Source: Sphingomonas palustris
GTDB taxonomy: Bacteria > Pseudomonadota > Alphaproteobacteria > Sphingomonadales > Sphingomonadaceae
Assembly: GCA_026225215.1 (NCBI GenBank)
Contig: JAMFSI010000110.1
Span: 62,001-126,000 of the forward strand
DNA: 64,000 nt
Direction: 5' to 3'
Position 1 is the stretch's first letter; every line of letters starts with the position of its first letter. Under the pieces are notes generated by a model. That model saw only the letters and a list, made by a program, of their open reading frames with translations. It had not been told where the DNA came from and did no database searches. The translations under genes and the position numbers were made by a program. Shown piece after piece: positions 48,942 to 57,183 of the stretch.

Positions 48942-49997
48942 CTATTGCGCCGCCGTTTGAATCGGCTCGGCATCGCTGGCCAGTCGCTGGATTGCAGCCG
49001 CCAAAGGGGCAGGATCGACCCAGGATTGGACATCCACCGGCGCTGTCAGAAAGCCCTGCGCCCAGAGGAATTGCGCCTGAATCCGCAGCATGTCGATGCG
49101 ATCGGCTGAGAGATCGGGATGCAACGCGCGCAGGACATGGCTGCGATAGGCCGCCTCGACGCCGCCCAGGCCCGAGAGCGTGTCGCGTGCCAGGATCGGC
49201 TTGAGTTCCGCCGGGTGAGTGGCGGCCCAATCGGCGGCGCGCAGCGTCTGGGCGAGAAACCGCACGACCAGATCGAAGTGATGGTCGAGCATATGCTGGT
49301 GGACGACGATCGGGCGCGGGGTGCCGTTGTTGATCCGCGTCATCCGGCTCGGATAGGCATCGAGTTCGACCGCAGCCTCGAGCCCCAGTTCCGCTGCCAG
49401 CTCGGCGGCCGCCGCGCCTTTGGCATAGACCGCATCGACCTTGCCCTGCGCCAGCCATTCAAGGCCGAGCCATAATCGTCGCATGCCCTGGGCGCTGGTC
49501 GATTCGGATGGGGGGGCTGGCACTTCGACCAGCCGCACGTCGTCCAGCGTCAGTCCGCCGAGTGCGAGCGCGCTGGTAATGCCGCGCAGCGCCATGGCGC
49601 GGGCAATGCTTTCGCCCGGCGTGCGGCTGAAGCCGGGCAGGGCAAAGCGCATGCCTTTGAGGTTCATGGGCTCCAGCACCGGGGTATCCCGCCGGGTCAT
49701 GATCACCTGGCGCTCGTCGATCCAGGTCAGGCCGATAACCCGGGTCGGCGCGCCCAGTGCCCGCGCCGCCAGCGCCTTGATGTTTCCACCCTCGCGGAAC
49801 AAGTGCAGCCCCAGATGTTCGGGATCGGCGGTGACGATATTGAGACCGCCCTCATTCACGCGCCGCACGACGATGCCGTCGCCGGCGAATTCCTCGCTGA
49901 TCCAGCCGAGCGCCCAGGCCACGCCCGATGCCGCTGCCACCGGACTACGCGTCATCCACAAGGATCGGGGCAATTCAGGGCTCGGCACTTCAGGCAT
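48942..49997 (-). CDS. DszB-like paralog 3 lacking catalytic Cys and His
   Basis: LWMTRSPVAAASG (Cys to Ser), DPEHLGLHLFREGGN (His60 position Asp; Arg-x-Gly-Gly kept); rest of fold motifs conserved. Confidence 0.78.
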   Translation of the reverse strand: MPEVPSPELPRSLWMTRSPVAAASGVAWALGWISEEFAGDGIVVRRVNEGGLNIVTADPEHLGLHLFREGGNIKALAARALGAPTRVIGLTWIDERQVIMTRRDTPVLEPMNLKGMRFALPGFSRTPGESIARAMALRGITSALALGGLTLDDVRLVEVPAPPSESTSAQGMRRLWLGLEWLAQGKVDAVYAKGAAAAELAAELGLEAAVELDAYPSRMTRINNGTPRPIVVHQHMLDHHFDLVVRFLAQTLRAADWAATHPAELKPILARDTLSGLGGVEAAYRSHVLRALHPDLSADRIDMLRIQAQFLWAQGFLTAPVDVQSWVDPAPLAAAIQRLASDAEPIQTAAQ

Positions 49998-50066
49998 GCT
50001 GTTCTCCCTGGCCCGCCCGCGATGACACAGAATGGCGGTCTTATCTCGATACAAGACTATCGCCTG

Positions 50067-50081
50067 GCAAACCCCGTGCCA
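50067..50081 (-). promoter_or_regulatory. Candidate sigma-54 promoter for DszB-like 3
   Basis: Minus strand TTGGCACGGGGTTTGCCA = TGGCACG-N4-TTGC, exact consensus. Confidence 0.75.
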
Positions 50082-50167
50082 AGCAGCGTAAATCAGCGGC
50101 GCTCAAGGATGAATGAGCGAAAATTTGCCGCGCTGTCAGTCAGGGCGCTGGGATTTGCGCAGCCAGG

Positions 50168-50195
50168 ATGGTGCAACTGCTGCAAATTGCGCAGT
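50168..50195. promoter_or_regulatory. Candidate shared enhancer between divergent sigma-54 promoters
   Basis: ATGGTGCAACTGCTGCAAATTGCGCAG; reverse complement TGCAGCAGTTGCACCA matches 14/16 with TGCTGCAATTGCACCA at 39137-39153. Confidence 0.6.
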
Positions 50196-50258
50196 CCGCC
50201 CGCTTACACCCCCCCGCCCCACTGCCCCAGCCCCAGCAATTACGCCGCGATGGCGAAT

Positions 50259-50273
50259 TGGCACGCGTGGTGC
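50259..50273 (+). promoter_or_regulatory. Candidate sigma-54 promoter for ssu-like operon
   Basis: TTGGCACGCGTGGTGCA = TGGCACG-N4-GTGC; 50 nt before GTG 50324. Confidence 0.6.
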
Positions 50274-50323
50274 ATCGTTCAAGGCTGAAGCTTCAGACCA
50301 TGCTTGCGGAAAGGCAGTACCCA

Positions 50324-51478
50324 GTGACAGAATCCAAGAGCGGATCGAGCTGCAAGCCATCACGATGGAGCGCGCTCGCGTCTTGGCTCCGTCAGGGGCG
50401 CTCACCACGCCGAACGGTGATCGTTGCATGCCTGTCGCTACTGATGACCGGGGGCCTCGCCGCTTGCCACCGCTCCGGCGCCAACGCTCCACAGACCGTT
50501 ACCCTAGCTTCGATCGCCTATCCCGACCAAGGCCATCAGGTCTACAACGGCCTGACCGGGGTGGTTGTCCGCGATGGCTGGCTGAAAGGCGAGCTTGCCA
50601 AGCGCGGCATTGCGCTGGCGGTCACACCGGTGCCGACCGCGGTCGGCGCGCCGCTCATTAACGAGGGCTTCTCGGCCAAACGCATCGATTTCGCCTCTTA
50701 CGGCGATTTTCCGGCGATCATTGCGGTTGCCGGGGGCGTTCCGCTCAAGCTGGTGGCGCCGCTGGGCCAGGGCCAGGACGTCTATCTGGTGGTGCGCAAT
50801 GGCATAAACGCGCATTCGATCGCCGACCTCAAAGGCAAACGCATTGCGCTTCATCGTGGGCGCCCGTGGGAGCTGCCGTTTTCGAAACTGCTCGATGCCA
50901 ATGGTCTCAAGCCAACCGATTTCACCATCGTCAATATCAACCCCGCCGCTACGCCAGCGGCGCTGGCCGCGGGCAGCGTCGATGCGGCGGTGCTGCTGAA
51001 TGATGGATTGCTGGTAGAGAAGAAAGGCATCGGCCATGTCATCTGGTCTACGGCGCAAGCACCAGCGGACTGGAAAATGCGGGCGGAGCTGTTCGGTCGG
51101 GGTGGCTTCGTCAGCGAGCATCCCGACCTCACGCAGCTCGTTGTCGACGCTTATATCCGCGCCGCTGCCTGGTCCGCGCAGGACGCCAACCGGGAACAAG
51201 TGATCCAGGATGCCTCGCGCGGCTTCCTGCCCGTGGATATCATCCGCAAGGAGTACGCCAGCGCCACTTACCCCTGGCGCGAGCGTTTCTCGCCGATTTT
51301 CCGGCCCGACGTTGGCGCTCATTACCACTCGGTGGCGGCCTATGCGCTGGCACACGGGCTGGTGCACGACCAGGTCGATGCCGATGCACTGCTCGATGAT
51401 CGCTTCGTCGCCAAGGCGCTCAAGGATCAGAAGCTGGAGGGGTTCTGGGCGGCCGGCAGCGTAAGCGGAACCCATTGA
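50324..51478 (+). CDS. Sulfonate-type ABC transporter substrate-binding lipoprotein (SsuA-like)
   Basis: Lipobox LMTGGLAAC; VRDGWLKGELAKRGIALAVTPVPTAVGAPLINEGFSAKRIDFASYGDFPAIIA; start GTG 50324 or ATG 50300. Confidence 0.85.
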   Translation: MTESKSGSSCKPSRWSALASWLRQGRSPRRTVIVACLSLLMTGGLAACHRSGANAPQTVTLASIAYPDQGHQVYNGLTGVVVRDGWLKGELAKRGIALAVTPVPTAVGAPLINEGFSAKRIDFASYGDFPAIIAVAGGVPLKLVAPLGQGQDVYLVVRNGINAHSIADLKGKRIALHRGRPWELPFSKLLDANGLKPTDFTIVNINPAATPAALAAGSVDAAVLLNDGLLVEKKGIGHVIWSTAQAPADWKMRAELFGRGGFVSEHPDLTQLVVDAYIRAAAWSAQDANREQVIQDASRGFLPVDIIRKEYASATYPWRERFSPIFRPDVGAHYHSVAAYALAHGLVHDQVDADALLDDRFVAKALKDQKLEGFWAAGSVSGTH

Positions 51479-52281
51479 TGGCCACCGCACCCGCGAGCTT
51501 TCTGCCTTCTGGCTCCCGGCGCCCGGGTTTCAAGCTCGGGCCGCTGCCACAGGCCCTAGTACCGCCGCTGGCGCTGTTCGCGGTGTGGCAACTGGCCTGC
51601 CTGACCGGACTGTTCCCCGAGCAGGTGCTGGTGCCGCCTTCCACTGTGGCCCGCACGCTGGCCCGCCTGGCCGCTTCGGGCGAGCTGGAGCGCGATGTCG
51701 GAGTCAGCCTGCGACGCCTGCTGGTCGGCTTTGGCGCGGGTGCGCTGACCGGCCTGGCATTCGGCGCTGCAACCGCCTTGTCCCGTTGGACTGAAGCCGC
51801 GTTGTGGCCGCTATTTCTCTTGCTGTGGCAAGTGCCGGTGATCGCCTTCCTGCCCGTGCTGGTGCTGTTTTTCGGTATCGACGAAACCTTCAAGATCACC
51901 ATTGTCGCACTGGCGACCTTCTTCCCGGTGGCGCTCGCCACTTTCGATGGGATCAAAAGCGTGCCGCGCGCCTGGTTCGAGGTGGCGCAAGTCTACCGCA
52001 CCCGGCTGCCCGACCTACTTTGGCGTATCCTGGTGCCGGCGACGGTGCCGGCCATCCTGACCGGGCTACGCGTGGCGATCACCCGGGCGTGGGTGGTATT
52101 GGTCGCCGGCGAATTGCTCGCTGCCGACAGCGGCATCGGCCAGTTGATGGAGACCGGGCGCCAGCTGTTCCAGATCGATGTGGTCCTGGCCGGGGTGATC
52201 ACCAGCGGCGTTATCGGTTTCCTGCTCGATCGCTGCGCGCGCGCGCTCGAGGCGCGCGCCACCCGCTGGAAAGACGCATGA
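51475..52281 (+). CDS. Ssu/Tau-type ABC permease 1
   Basis: BPD_transp_1: VPRAWFEVAQVYRTRLPDLLWRILVPATVPAILTGLRVAITRAWVVLVAGELL. Confidence 0.9.
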   Translation: MMATAPASFLPSGSRRPGFKLGPLPQALVPPLALFAVWQLACLTGLFPEQVLVPPSTVARTLARLAASGELERDVGVSLRRLLVGFGAGALTGLAFGAATALSRWTEAALWPLFLLLWQVPVIAFLPVLVLFFGIDETFKITIVALATFFPVALATFDGIKSVPRAWFEVAQVYRTRLPDLLWRILVPATVPAILTGLRVAITRAWVVLVAGELLAADSGIGQLMETGRQLFQIDVVLAGVITSGVIGFLLDRCARALEARATRWKDA

Positions 52282-53054
52282 GCCTGCTCGATCACAAGCC
52301 CGCGCGCTTCGCCGTCGGCCTGGTTGCGCCTGCGCTGCTGCTCGCCTGGTGGCAGTGGCAGGCAAGCCGTGGCGGCAGCAACGCGGTCGCCTTCGCTTCG
52401 CTGAGCACGGTCGGAGGCGCCGCCAGGGAGTTGATCGTCAACGGCACTTTGTTGGCCGACGCCGCCGCGACGTTGCAGCGCGCGTTTACCGGCCTGGGCA
52501 TCGGCGCAACGCTCGGCATCGCTTTGGGCATAGCGATGGCGATGTGGCCGCTGCTCGACCGGCTGCTCGGGCCATTGCTCAACGCCTTGCGGCAAGTGCC
52601 GATGATCGGCTGGCTGCCGTTGATCGGTCTGTGGTTCGGCAGTGACGAGGGATCGGAACTGATCGTGATCTGTCTCTCGGCGTTCTTTCCTGCGATGCTC
52701 AACGCGCACGCCGGCGTCGCCCAGGTCGAGCGCCGCTATCTCGAGGTCGGCCAGATCTATGGTTTCTCCGCCAGCCAGCGGTTCCGGCGCATCCTGCTTC
52801 CCGCCGCCATGCCGATGTTGCTGACCGGGCTTACGCAATCCCTGGCCTTTGCCTGGATCGCGGCCATCGCCGCAGAATTGCTGATGGGCGCCAGCGTGGG
52901 CCTCGGTGTTACCATGCAGCAAGCCCAGACCCAGCAGCGGCTGGACATCATCCTGGTCACGATCGCCGTCACCGCCGCGATCGGCTTCGCCATCAACCAG
53001 CTTGTCTACCGCATTCGATCCAGCCTGCTCGCCTGGCAAGCGCCGGCGCAGTGA
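52278..53054 (+). CDS. Ssu/Tau-type ABC permease 2
   Basis: RRYLEVGQIYGFSASQRFRRILLPAAMPMLLTGLTQSLAFAWIAAIAAELLMG; ATGA overlap with permease 1. Confidence 0.9.
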   Translation: MSLLDHKPARFAVGLVAPALLLAWWQWQASRGGSNAVAFASLSTVGGAARELIVNGTLLADAAATLQRAFTGLGIGATLGIALGIAMAMWPLLDRLLGPLLNALRQVPMIGWLPLIGLWFGSDEGSELIVICLSAFFPAMLNAHAGVAQVERRYLEVGQIYGFSASQRFRRILLPAAMPMLLTGLTQSLAFAWIAAIAAELLMGASVGLGVTMQQAQTQQRLDIILVTIAVTAAIGFAINQLVYRIRSSLLAWQAPAQ

Positions 53055-53068
53055 ACAGGAGCCAGCCT

Positions 53069-53971
53069 ATGTCGTTCGAGCCAGTGCCCCAGCGTCCGCC
53101 CCATCTTTCTCAGACCGGGCCTCAAACCGGGATTGCCGGCGCGGAGTCCGCGCGATCGGCGCGCGGGGCTCTGACGATCAGCAGTCTCGACAAAAGCTTC
53201 ACCATCAGCGGCACGGCGCGCAAGGTGCTCGATGGCATCAATCTCACCGTTCGCCCTGGTGAATTCGTCAGCATCGTCGGCGCGTCGGGCTGCGGGAAAT
53301 CGACTCTGTTGCGGCTGATCGTCGGGTTGGACGACGAATATACCGGCGAAATTCGCCTCGATGGCGAACGCGTCGCCACCACGAGCCTCGATCGCGGCAT
53401 CGTGTTCCAGGACCACCGCTTGTTCCCCTGGATGACACTGGAGCAAAACGTCGAACTGGCGCTGCTCAACACCGATGTGCCCAAATCGCGCCGCGCGCAG
53501 ATCGTTGCCGACCACATCGCGCTGGTCAATCTCACCGGCTTCGAGAAGGCTTATCCGCACCAGCTCTCGGGCGGTATGGCGCAGCGCGCCGCAATCGCCC
53601 GAGCCCTGGTGACGGAGCCCAAGCTGCTGCTGCTCGACGAGCCGTTAGGCGCCCTCGATGCGCTGACCCGCGTTCATGTCCAGAACGAGTTGCAGCGGAT
53701 CTGGATGCAGCAGCGCTCGACCATGGTGATGGTGACTCACGACGTCGAAGAGGCGCTCTATCTCGGCGATCGGGTGATCGTCATGACCCCCCACCCCGGC
53801 CGCATCCGGCGGATCGTCGATGTCGATCTGCCCCACCCGCGCGACCGGCGCTCGCCGGTGTTGCACCGGCTCAAGGATGAGATTCTCGCTGAACTCACCG
53901 CGGCGCCGACCGACACGACCGACGACGCTCGGGGCAATCTCGTGCTCCTGCCTACCCGAGAGGACCGCTGA
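53069..53971 (+). CDS. Ssu/Tau-type ABC ATPase (SsuB-like)
   Basis: [61 protein letters not shown]. Confidence 0.93.
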   Translation: MSFEPVPQRPPHLSQTGPQTGIAGAESARSARGALTISSLDKSFTISGTARKVLDGINLTVRPGEFVSIVGASGCGKSTLLRLIVGLDDEYTGEIRLDGERVATTSLDRGIVFQDHRLFPWMTLEQNVELALLNTDVPKSRRAQIVADHIALVNLTGFEKAYPHQLSGGMAQRAAIARALVTEPKLLLLDEPLGALDALTRVHVQNELQRIWMQQRSTMVMVTHDVEEALYLGDRVIVMTPHPGRIRRIVDVDLPHPRDRRSPVLHRLKDEILAELTAAPTDTTDDARGNLVLLPTREDR

Positions 53972-54648
53972 TGGCTGCATTAACGAATGGCGCCAATCCC
54001 CGCCAACCCGACCACCCCGTCCACCCGGTCTTCACCGACCGCTGGAGCCCGCGCAGCTTTACCGGCGAACCGCTGCCCGACAGCGTGCTCGCCACCGCTT
54101 TCGAGGCGGCGCGCTGGGCGCCCTCGGCATCGAACGCCCAGCCATGGCGCTTCGTGTTCGCGCGGCCCGGCGAGGCGGCCTGGGACAAATTCGTATCCTT
54201 GCTGGCCGAGCGCAATGCGCGCTGGGCGGCCCGCGCATCGGCGCTGATCGTGATCGTCTCGGAGCGAAAGGTAGAGCGGCGCGGCGAAGTGGTCGCCAAT
54301 GTCTCGCATAGTTTCGATGCCGGCGCCGCCTGGACCAATTTTGCCCATCAGGCACTCCTGCTGGGCTGGCATACCCATGGCATTGGCGGCTTCGATCGCG
54401 AAGCGGCGCGCCGCGTGCTGGAGATCCCCGACGACTTCTCGGTCGAGGCCATGGTGGCGATCGGCCGGCAAGGCGCGCTCGACGCACTCGATAAGGAATT
54501 CCATGCTGGCGAGGCGCCGAACCTGCGCCGCCCGATCGGCGAGACCGTGTTCGCCGGAATTTTTGGTGTTCCCGCTCCCATCGAGCTGACCCAATCGTCC
54601 GAACGGGCAAATGCGGAAAGGCCAAATGCTGAAAGGAACGCGGCGTGA
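53971..54648 (+). CDS. Nitroreductase family protein
   Basis: FTDRWSPRSFTGEPLPDSVLATAFEAARWAPSASNAQPWRFVFA. Confidence 0.9.
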   Translation: MAALTNGANPRQPDHPVHPVFTDRWSPRSFTGEPLPDSVLATAFEAARWAPSASNAQPWRFVFARPGEAAWDKFVSLLAERNARWAARASALIVIVSERKVERRGEVVANVSHSFDAGAAWTNFAHQALLLGWHTHGIGGFDREAARRVLEIPDDFSVEAMVAIGRQGALDALDKEFHAGEAPNLRRPIGETVFAGIFGVPAPIELTQSSERANAERPNAERNAA

Positions 54649-55607
54649 CCACGCAAATCTATTGGCAACTCGACGCTTCCGCCGAACCCCACAGGTCCGA
54701 GCCGTCGCTGCGGGCGGCATTGCCGTCATTGGTGCGCGATCTGCGCAAGCCGACTCAGAACCGGTATGACTACTACGCGCAGATCGCGCAGGCAGCGGCG
54801 CAGACCGGCTTCGATGGCTTGTTCCTGCCGCATCGGCGCGAGGCGGACGATACGCGCATCGTCGCCGCGGCGTTGGCTCGCGAAGTGCCAAGACTGCGCC
54901 TGATCGCGCAATTCCCTGCCTCCTCCGGCTCGGCAGTCTATGCCGCCAAGCAAGCGGTAAGCTTTCAGCGCGCCACCGGCAATCGTCTTGGCTGGGCGCT
55001 TGCCCCCGACGCCGACGCCGAAACCCGCGCCGCCGAGGGCGATTTCCTGCCCGGCGACGAGCTTGACGACCGGCTCGACGAATTCCTGACCGTGGCGCGC
55101 GGCGTCCATGGCCAGCGACCGTTTACTTTCCAGGGCAAGCATTTCGAGGTCCAGAACGGCGGCTTCGAAGATCCGCTCAATCGCGCCGCCTTCCCCGCGG
55201 TGTTCCTTGAAGGCGAACGCGAGGAGGATTTGGGCCTGTCCGCCCGCCATGCCGACGTGCATCTGTTCGGGCCGGGTTCGCCGGAACATTTGGCCGGTCT
55301 GATCGAGGGGCTGGATGGCCTTGCCCATCGCGCCGGTCGCCAGGTCGCCTTTGGGTTAATCCAGCCGATCCTGGCGCGCGAAGATGCCGACGAAGCCGCG
55401 CGCGACGCTGCCCGCAGCACTACCGCACCGGGCACGCTGGTCGGCTCGTGGGACGAGGTCGCAGAGGGTCTCGCTGGGCGGATTGCGCTCGGCATCAGCC
55501 ATCTCGTGCTCACCGCCAGCCCGCAGTTGGAACAGGCCTACGCCCAGGGCCAGCAACTTCTACCCCGTCTGCGCGCCCGGCTGTCCGCCCGCGCTAAAGC
55601 TGCTTGA
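54645..55607 (+). CDS. Luciferase-like (LLM class) flavin monooxygenase, SsuD-related
   Basis: YDYYAQIAQAAAQTGFDGLFLPHRREADDTRIVAAALAREVPRLRLIAQFPAS; GTG start. Confidence 0.82.
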   Translation: MTTQIYWQLDASAEPHRSEPSLRAALPSLVRDLRKPTQNRYDYYAQIAQAAAQTGFDGLFLPHRREADDTRIVAAALAREVPRLRLIAQFPASSGSAVYAAKQAVSFQRATGNRLGWALAPDADAETRAAEGDFLPGDELDDRLDEFLTVARGVHGQRPFTFQGKHFEVQNGGFEDPLNRAAFPAVFLEGEREEDLGLSARHADVHLFGPGSPEHLAGLIEGLDGLAHRAGRQVAFGLIQPILAREDADEAARDAARSTTAPGTLVGSWDEVAEGLAGRIALGISHLVLTASPQLEQAYAQGQQLLPRLRARLSARAKAA

Positions 55608-55619
55608 GGAGATCCAGCG

Positions 55620-56777
55620 ATGGCCATCGACTTTCACTGGCGCTTGCCCACCCACGGCTGCCATTCCAGCATCCGCACGCATAATTATGACCGCGGCGAC
55701 TGGTCCCCCGCCGACGACCACCGGATCGCTCCTGGCCTCGACGCCAATGGCGAGGCGGACGGCCATGCTTATATCGATCACCTCGCCGAGATCGCCAAAG
55801 CCGCCGAAAGCGTTGGTTTCCTTGGCGGGCTGATCCCGTCCTTTCCCAATACCGACGACCCCTGGGTGATCTCGCCGCTTCTGGCCCGCGAAACCAAGGC
55901 GTTTCGCTTCATGATTGCCTTCCAGCCCGGCTTTGGCAATCCCGTCCAGGTCGCCCGCGCCTCGGCCAGCCTGCAACGGGCTACCGGTGGCCGCAGCCTG
56001 TTCAACATCATCACCGGCGGCGGCGGCCCGGCCCAGCTATGGTGGGGAGACAGCTTCAGCCATGATGACCGCTATGGCCGCACCAGCGAATGGCTCGACG
56101 TGTTTCGGGGCGTGTGGAACAGCGACGATTTCTCTTACAAGGGCCGGTTCTATCAGGTCGAGCATGGCGGGCTGCCCGCGCAATTGCGCGCCGAGGAATT
56201 TCCGGAGATGTGGTTCTCCGGTTCGTCGGAGGCGGCGCTCCAGGTTGCCGCCAAACACGCCGATTATTACCTCTCCTGGCTGGAGCCCTTTGCCCAACTG
56301 GCCGACAAATTCGCCAAGGTGAAAGAACGCACGGCGGAGCTGGGCGGCGAACAGAAATGCGCGATTCGCGTCGATCTCGTCGCTCGCAAGACCGAGGAAG
56401 AAGCGTGGTACGAGATCCGTCGCGGTTTCGAAAATGTCTCCGAAGCGACCCGCGATCAATGGCGCGCCCGCGCCGGGGATTCGGTCGGCGCCGCCCGGCT
56501 CGCCGCGCTACGCCCGAGCGAAGCCAGCCGCTGGGAGGATTTGATCATCGCCCCCAATCTATGGGGCGGCTTCAATCTGCTGCGCGGCGGCCCTTCGATC
56601 GGCATCGTCGGCAGCTATGAGCAATGCGCGGAACGGCTCGACGATCTGATCCGCCTTGGCGCGGACGGCTTCATCCTCGCGGGCACGCCGCATCTGGAGG
56701 AAGCTTGGCGCGTGGGCGAGGAAGTGCTGCCACTGCTCGGTCACAACGCTCAGGCGCTGCTGGAGGCGGCCGAGTAA
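55620..56777 (+). CDS. Alkanesulfonate monooxygenase-like (SsuD family)
   Basis: FHWRLPTHGCHSS...SVGFLGGLIPSFPNTDDPWVISPLLARETKAFRFMIAFQPGFGNPVQVARASASLQRATGGRSLFNIITGG. Confidence 0.9.
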   Translation: MAIDFHWRLPTHGCHSSIRTHNYDRGDWSPADDHRIAPGLDANGEADGHAYIDHLAEIAKAAESVGFLGGLIPSFPNTDDPWVISPLLARETKAFRFMIAFQPGFGNPVQVARASASLQRATGGRSLFNIITGGGGPAQLWWGDSFSHDDRYGRTSEWLDVFRGVWNSDDFSYKGRFYQVEHGGLPAQLRAEEFPEMWFSGSSEAALQVAAKHADYYLSWLEPFAQLADKFAKVKERTAELGGEQKCAIRVDLVARKTEEEAWYEIRRGFENVSEATRDQWRARAGDSVGAARLAALRPSEASRWEDLIIAPNLWGGFNLLRGGPSIGIVGSYEQCAERLDDLIRLGADGFILAGTPHLEEAWRVGEEVLPLLGHNAQALLEAAE

Positions 56778-56814
56778 GATAATCGATCGAAACGGTACTG
56801 CTTCATGCGGTCGG

Positions 56815-57183
56815 ATGGGGCCGAATGATCGCTGGCTGCGCGCCGGGGCGCTGTTCGCGGCGGCGGGGCCAGCGCAAGCTTCGCCGGATCCGCTGTGGAT
56901 CGAGCATATCAGCGACATCTTCGAGGAGATCGGCGCTATCAACGACCAGATCATGTCTGCGCATCGCCGGGCAAGCGAACTCTGCCCCAAGACGCATCGT
57001 GCCGGCGCGGATTCCCGCTGGATTTGGGCGCTGACCGCCATTCTTCTGCGAAAAGGCGATGCCGATCGCGGCCAGCGGACCCGAGCATTAACCGATATTC
57101 TATGGAACACGCCGGCGCGATCGCTGTCATTGCCACGACCGACGATGCGCCTTTCCCCCTTGCGAAAGCCTCTCTTCCTATGA
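56815..57183 (+). CDS. Hypothetical small protein between SsuD-like and DszA/NtaA-like genes
   Basis: MGPNDRWLRAGALFAAAGPAQASPDPLWIEHISDIFEEIGAINDQIMSAHRRASELCPKTHRAG...; fills an otherwise empty 400-bp gap in the operon. Confidence 0.4.
   Translation: MGPNDRWLRAGALFAAAGPAQASPDPLWIEHISDIFEEIGAINDQIMSAHRRASELCPKTHRAGADSRWIWALTAILLRKGDADRGQRTRALTDILWNTPARSLSLPRPTMRLSPLRKPLFL

Noticed and set aside
50168-50184. TGGTGCAACTGCTGCA read as a weak sigma-54 promoter for the ssu-like operon
   Set aside because: The -24 element is poor, and TGGCACG-N4-GTGC at 50259-50273 fits far better; the sequence instead matches the enhancer-like word at 39106-39153.
50504-51490. 328-aa minus-strand ORF
   Set aside because: Antisense to the SsuA-like gene with its lipobox and SBP homology.
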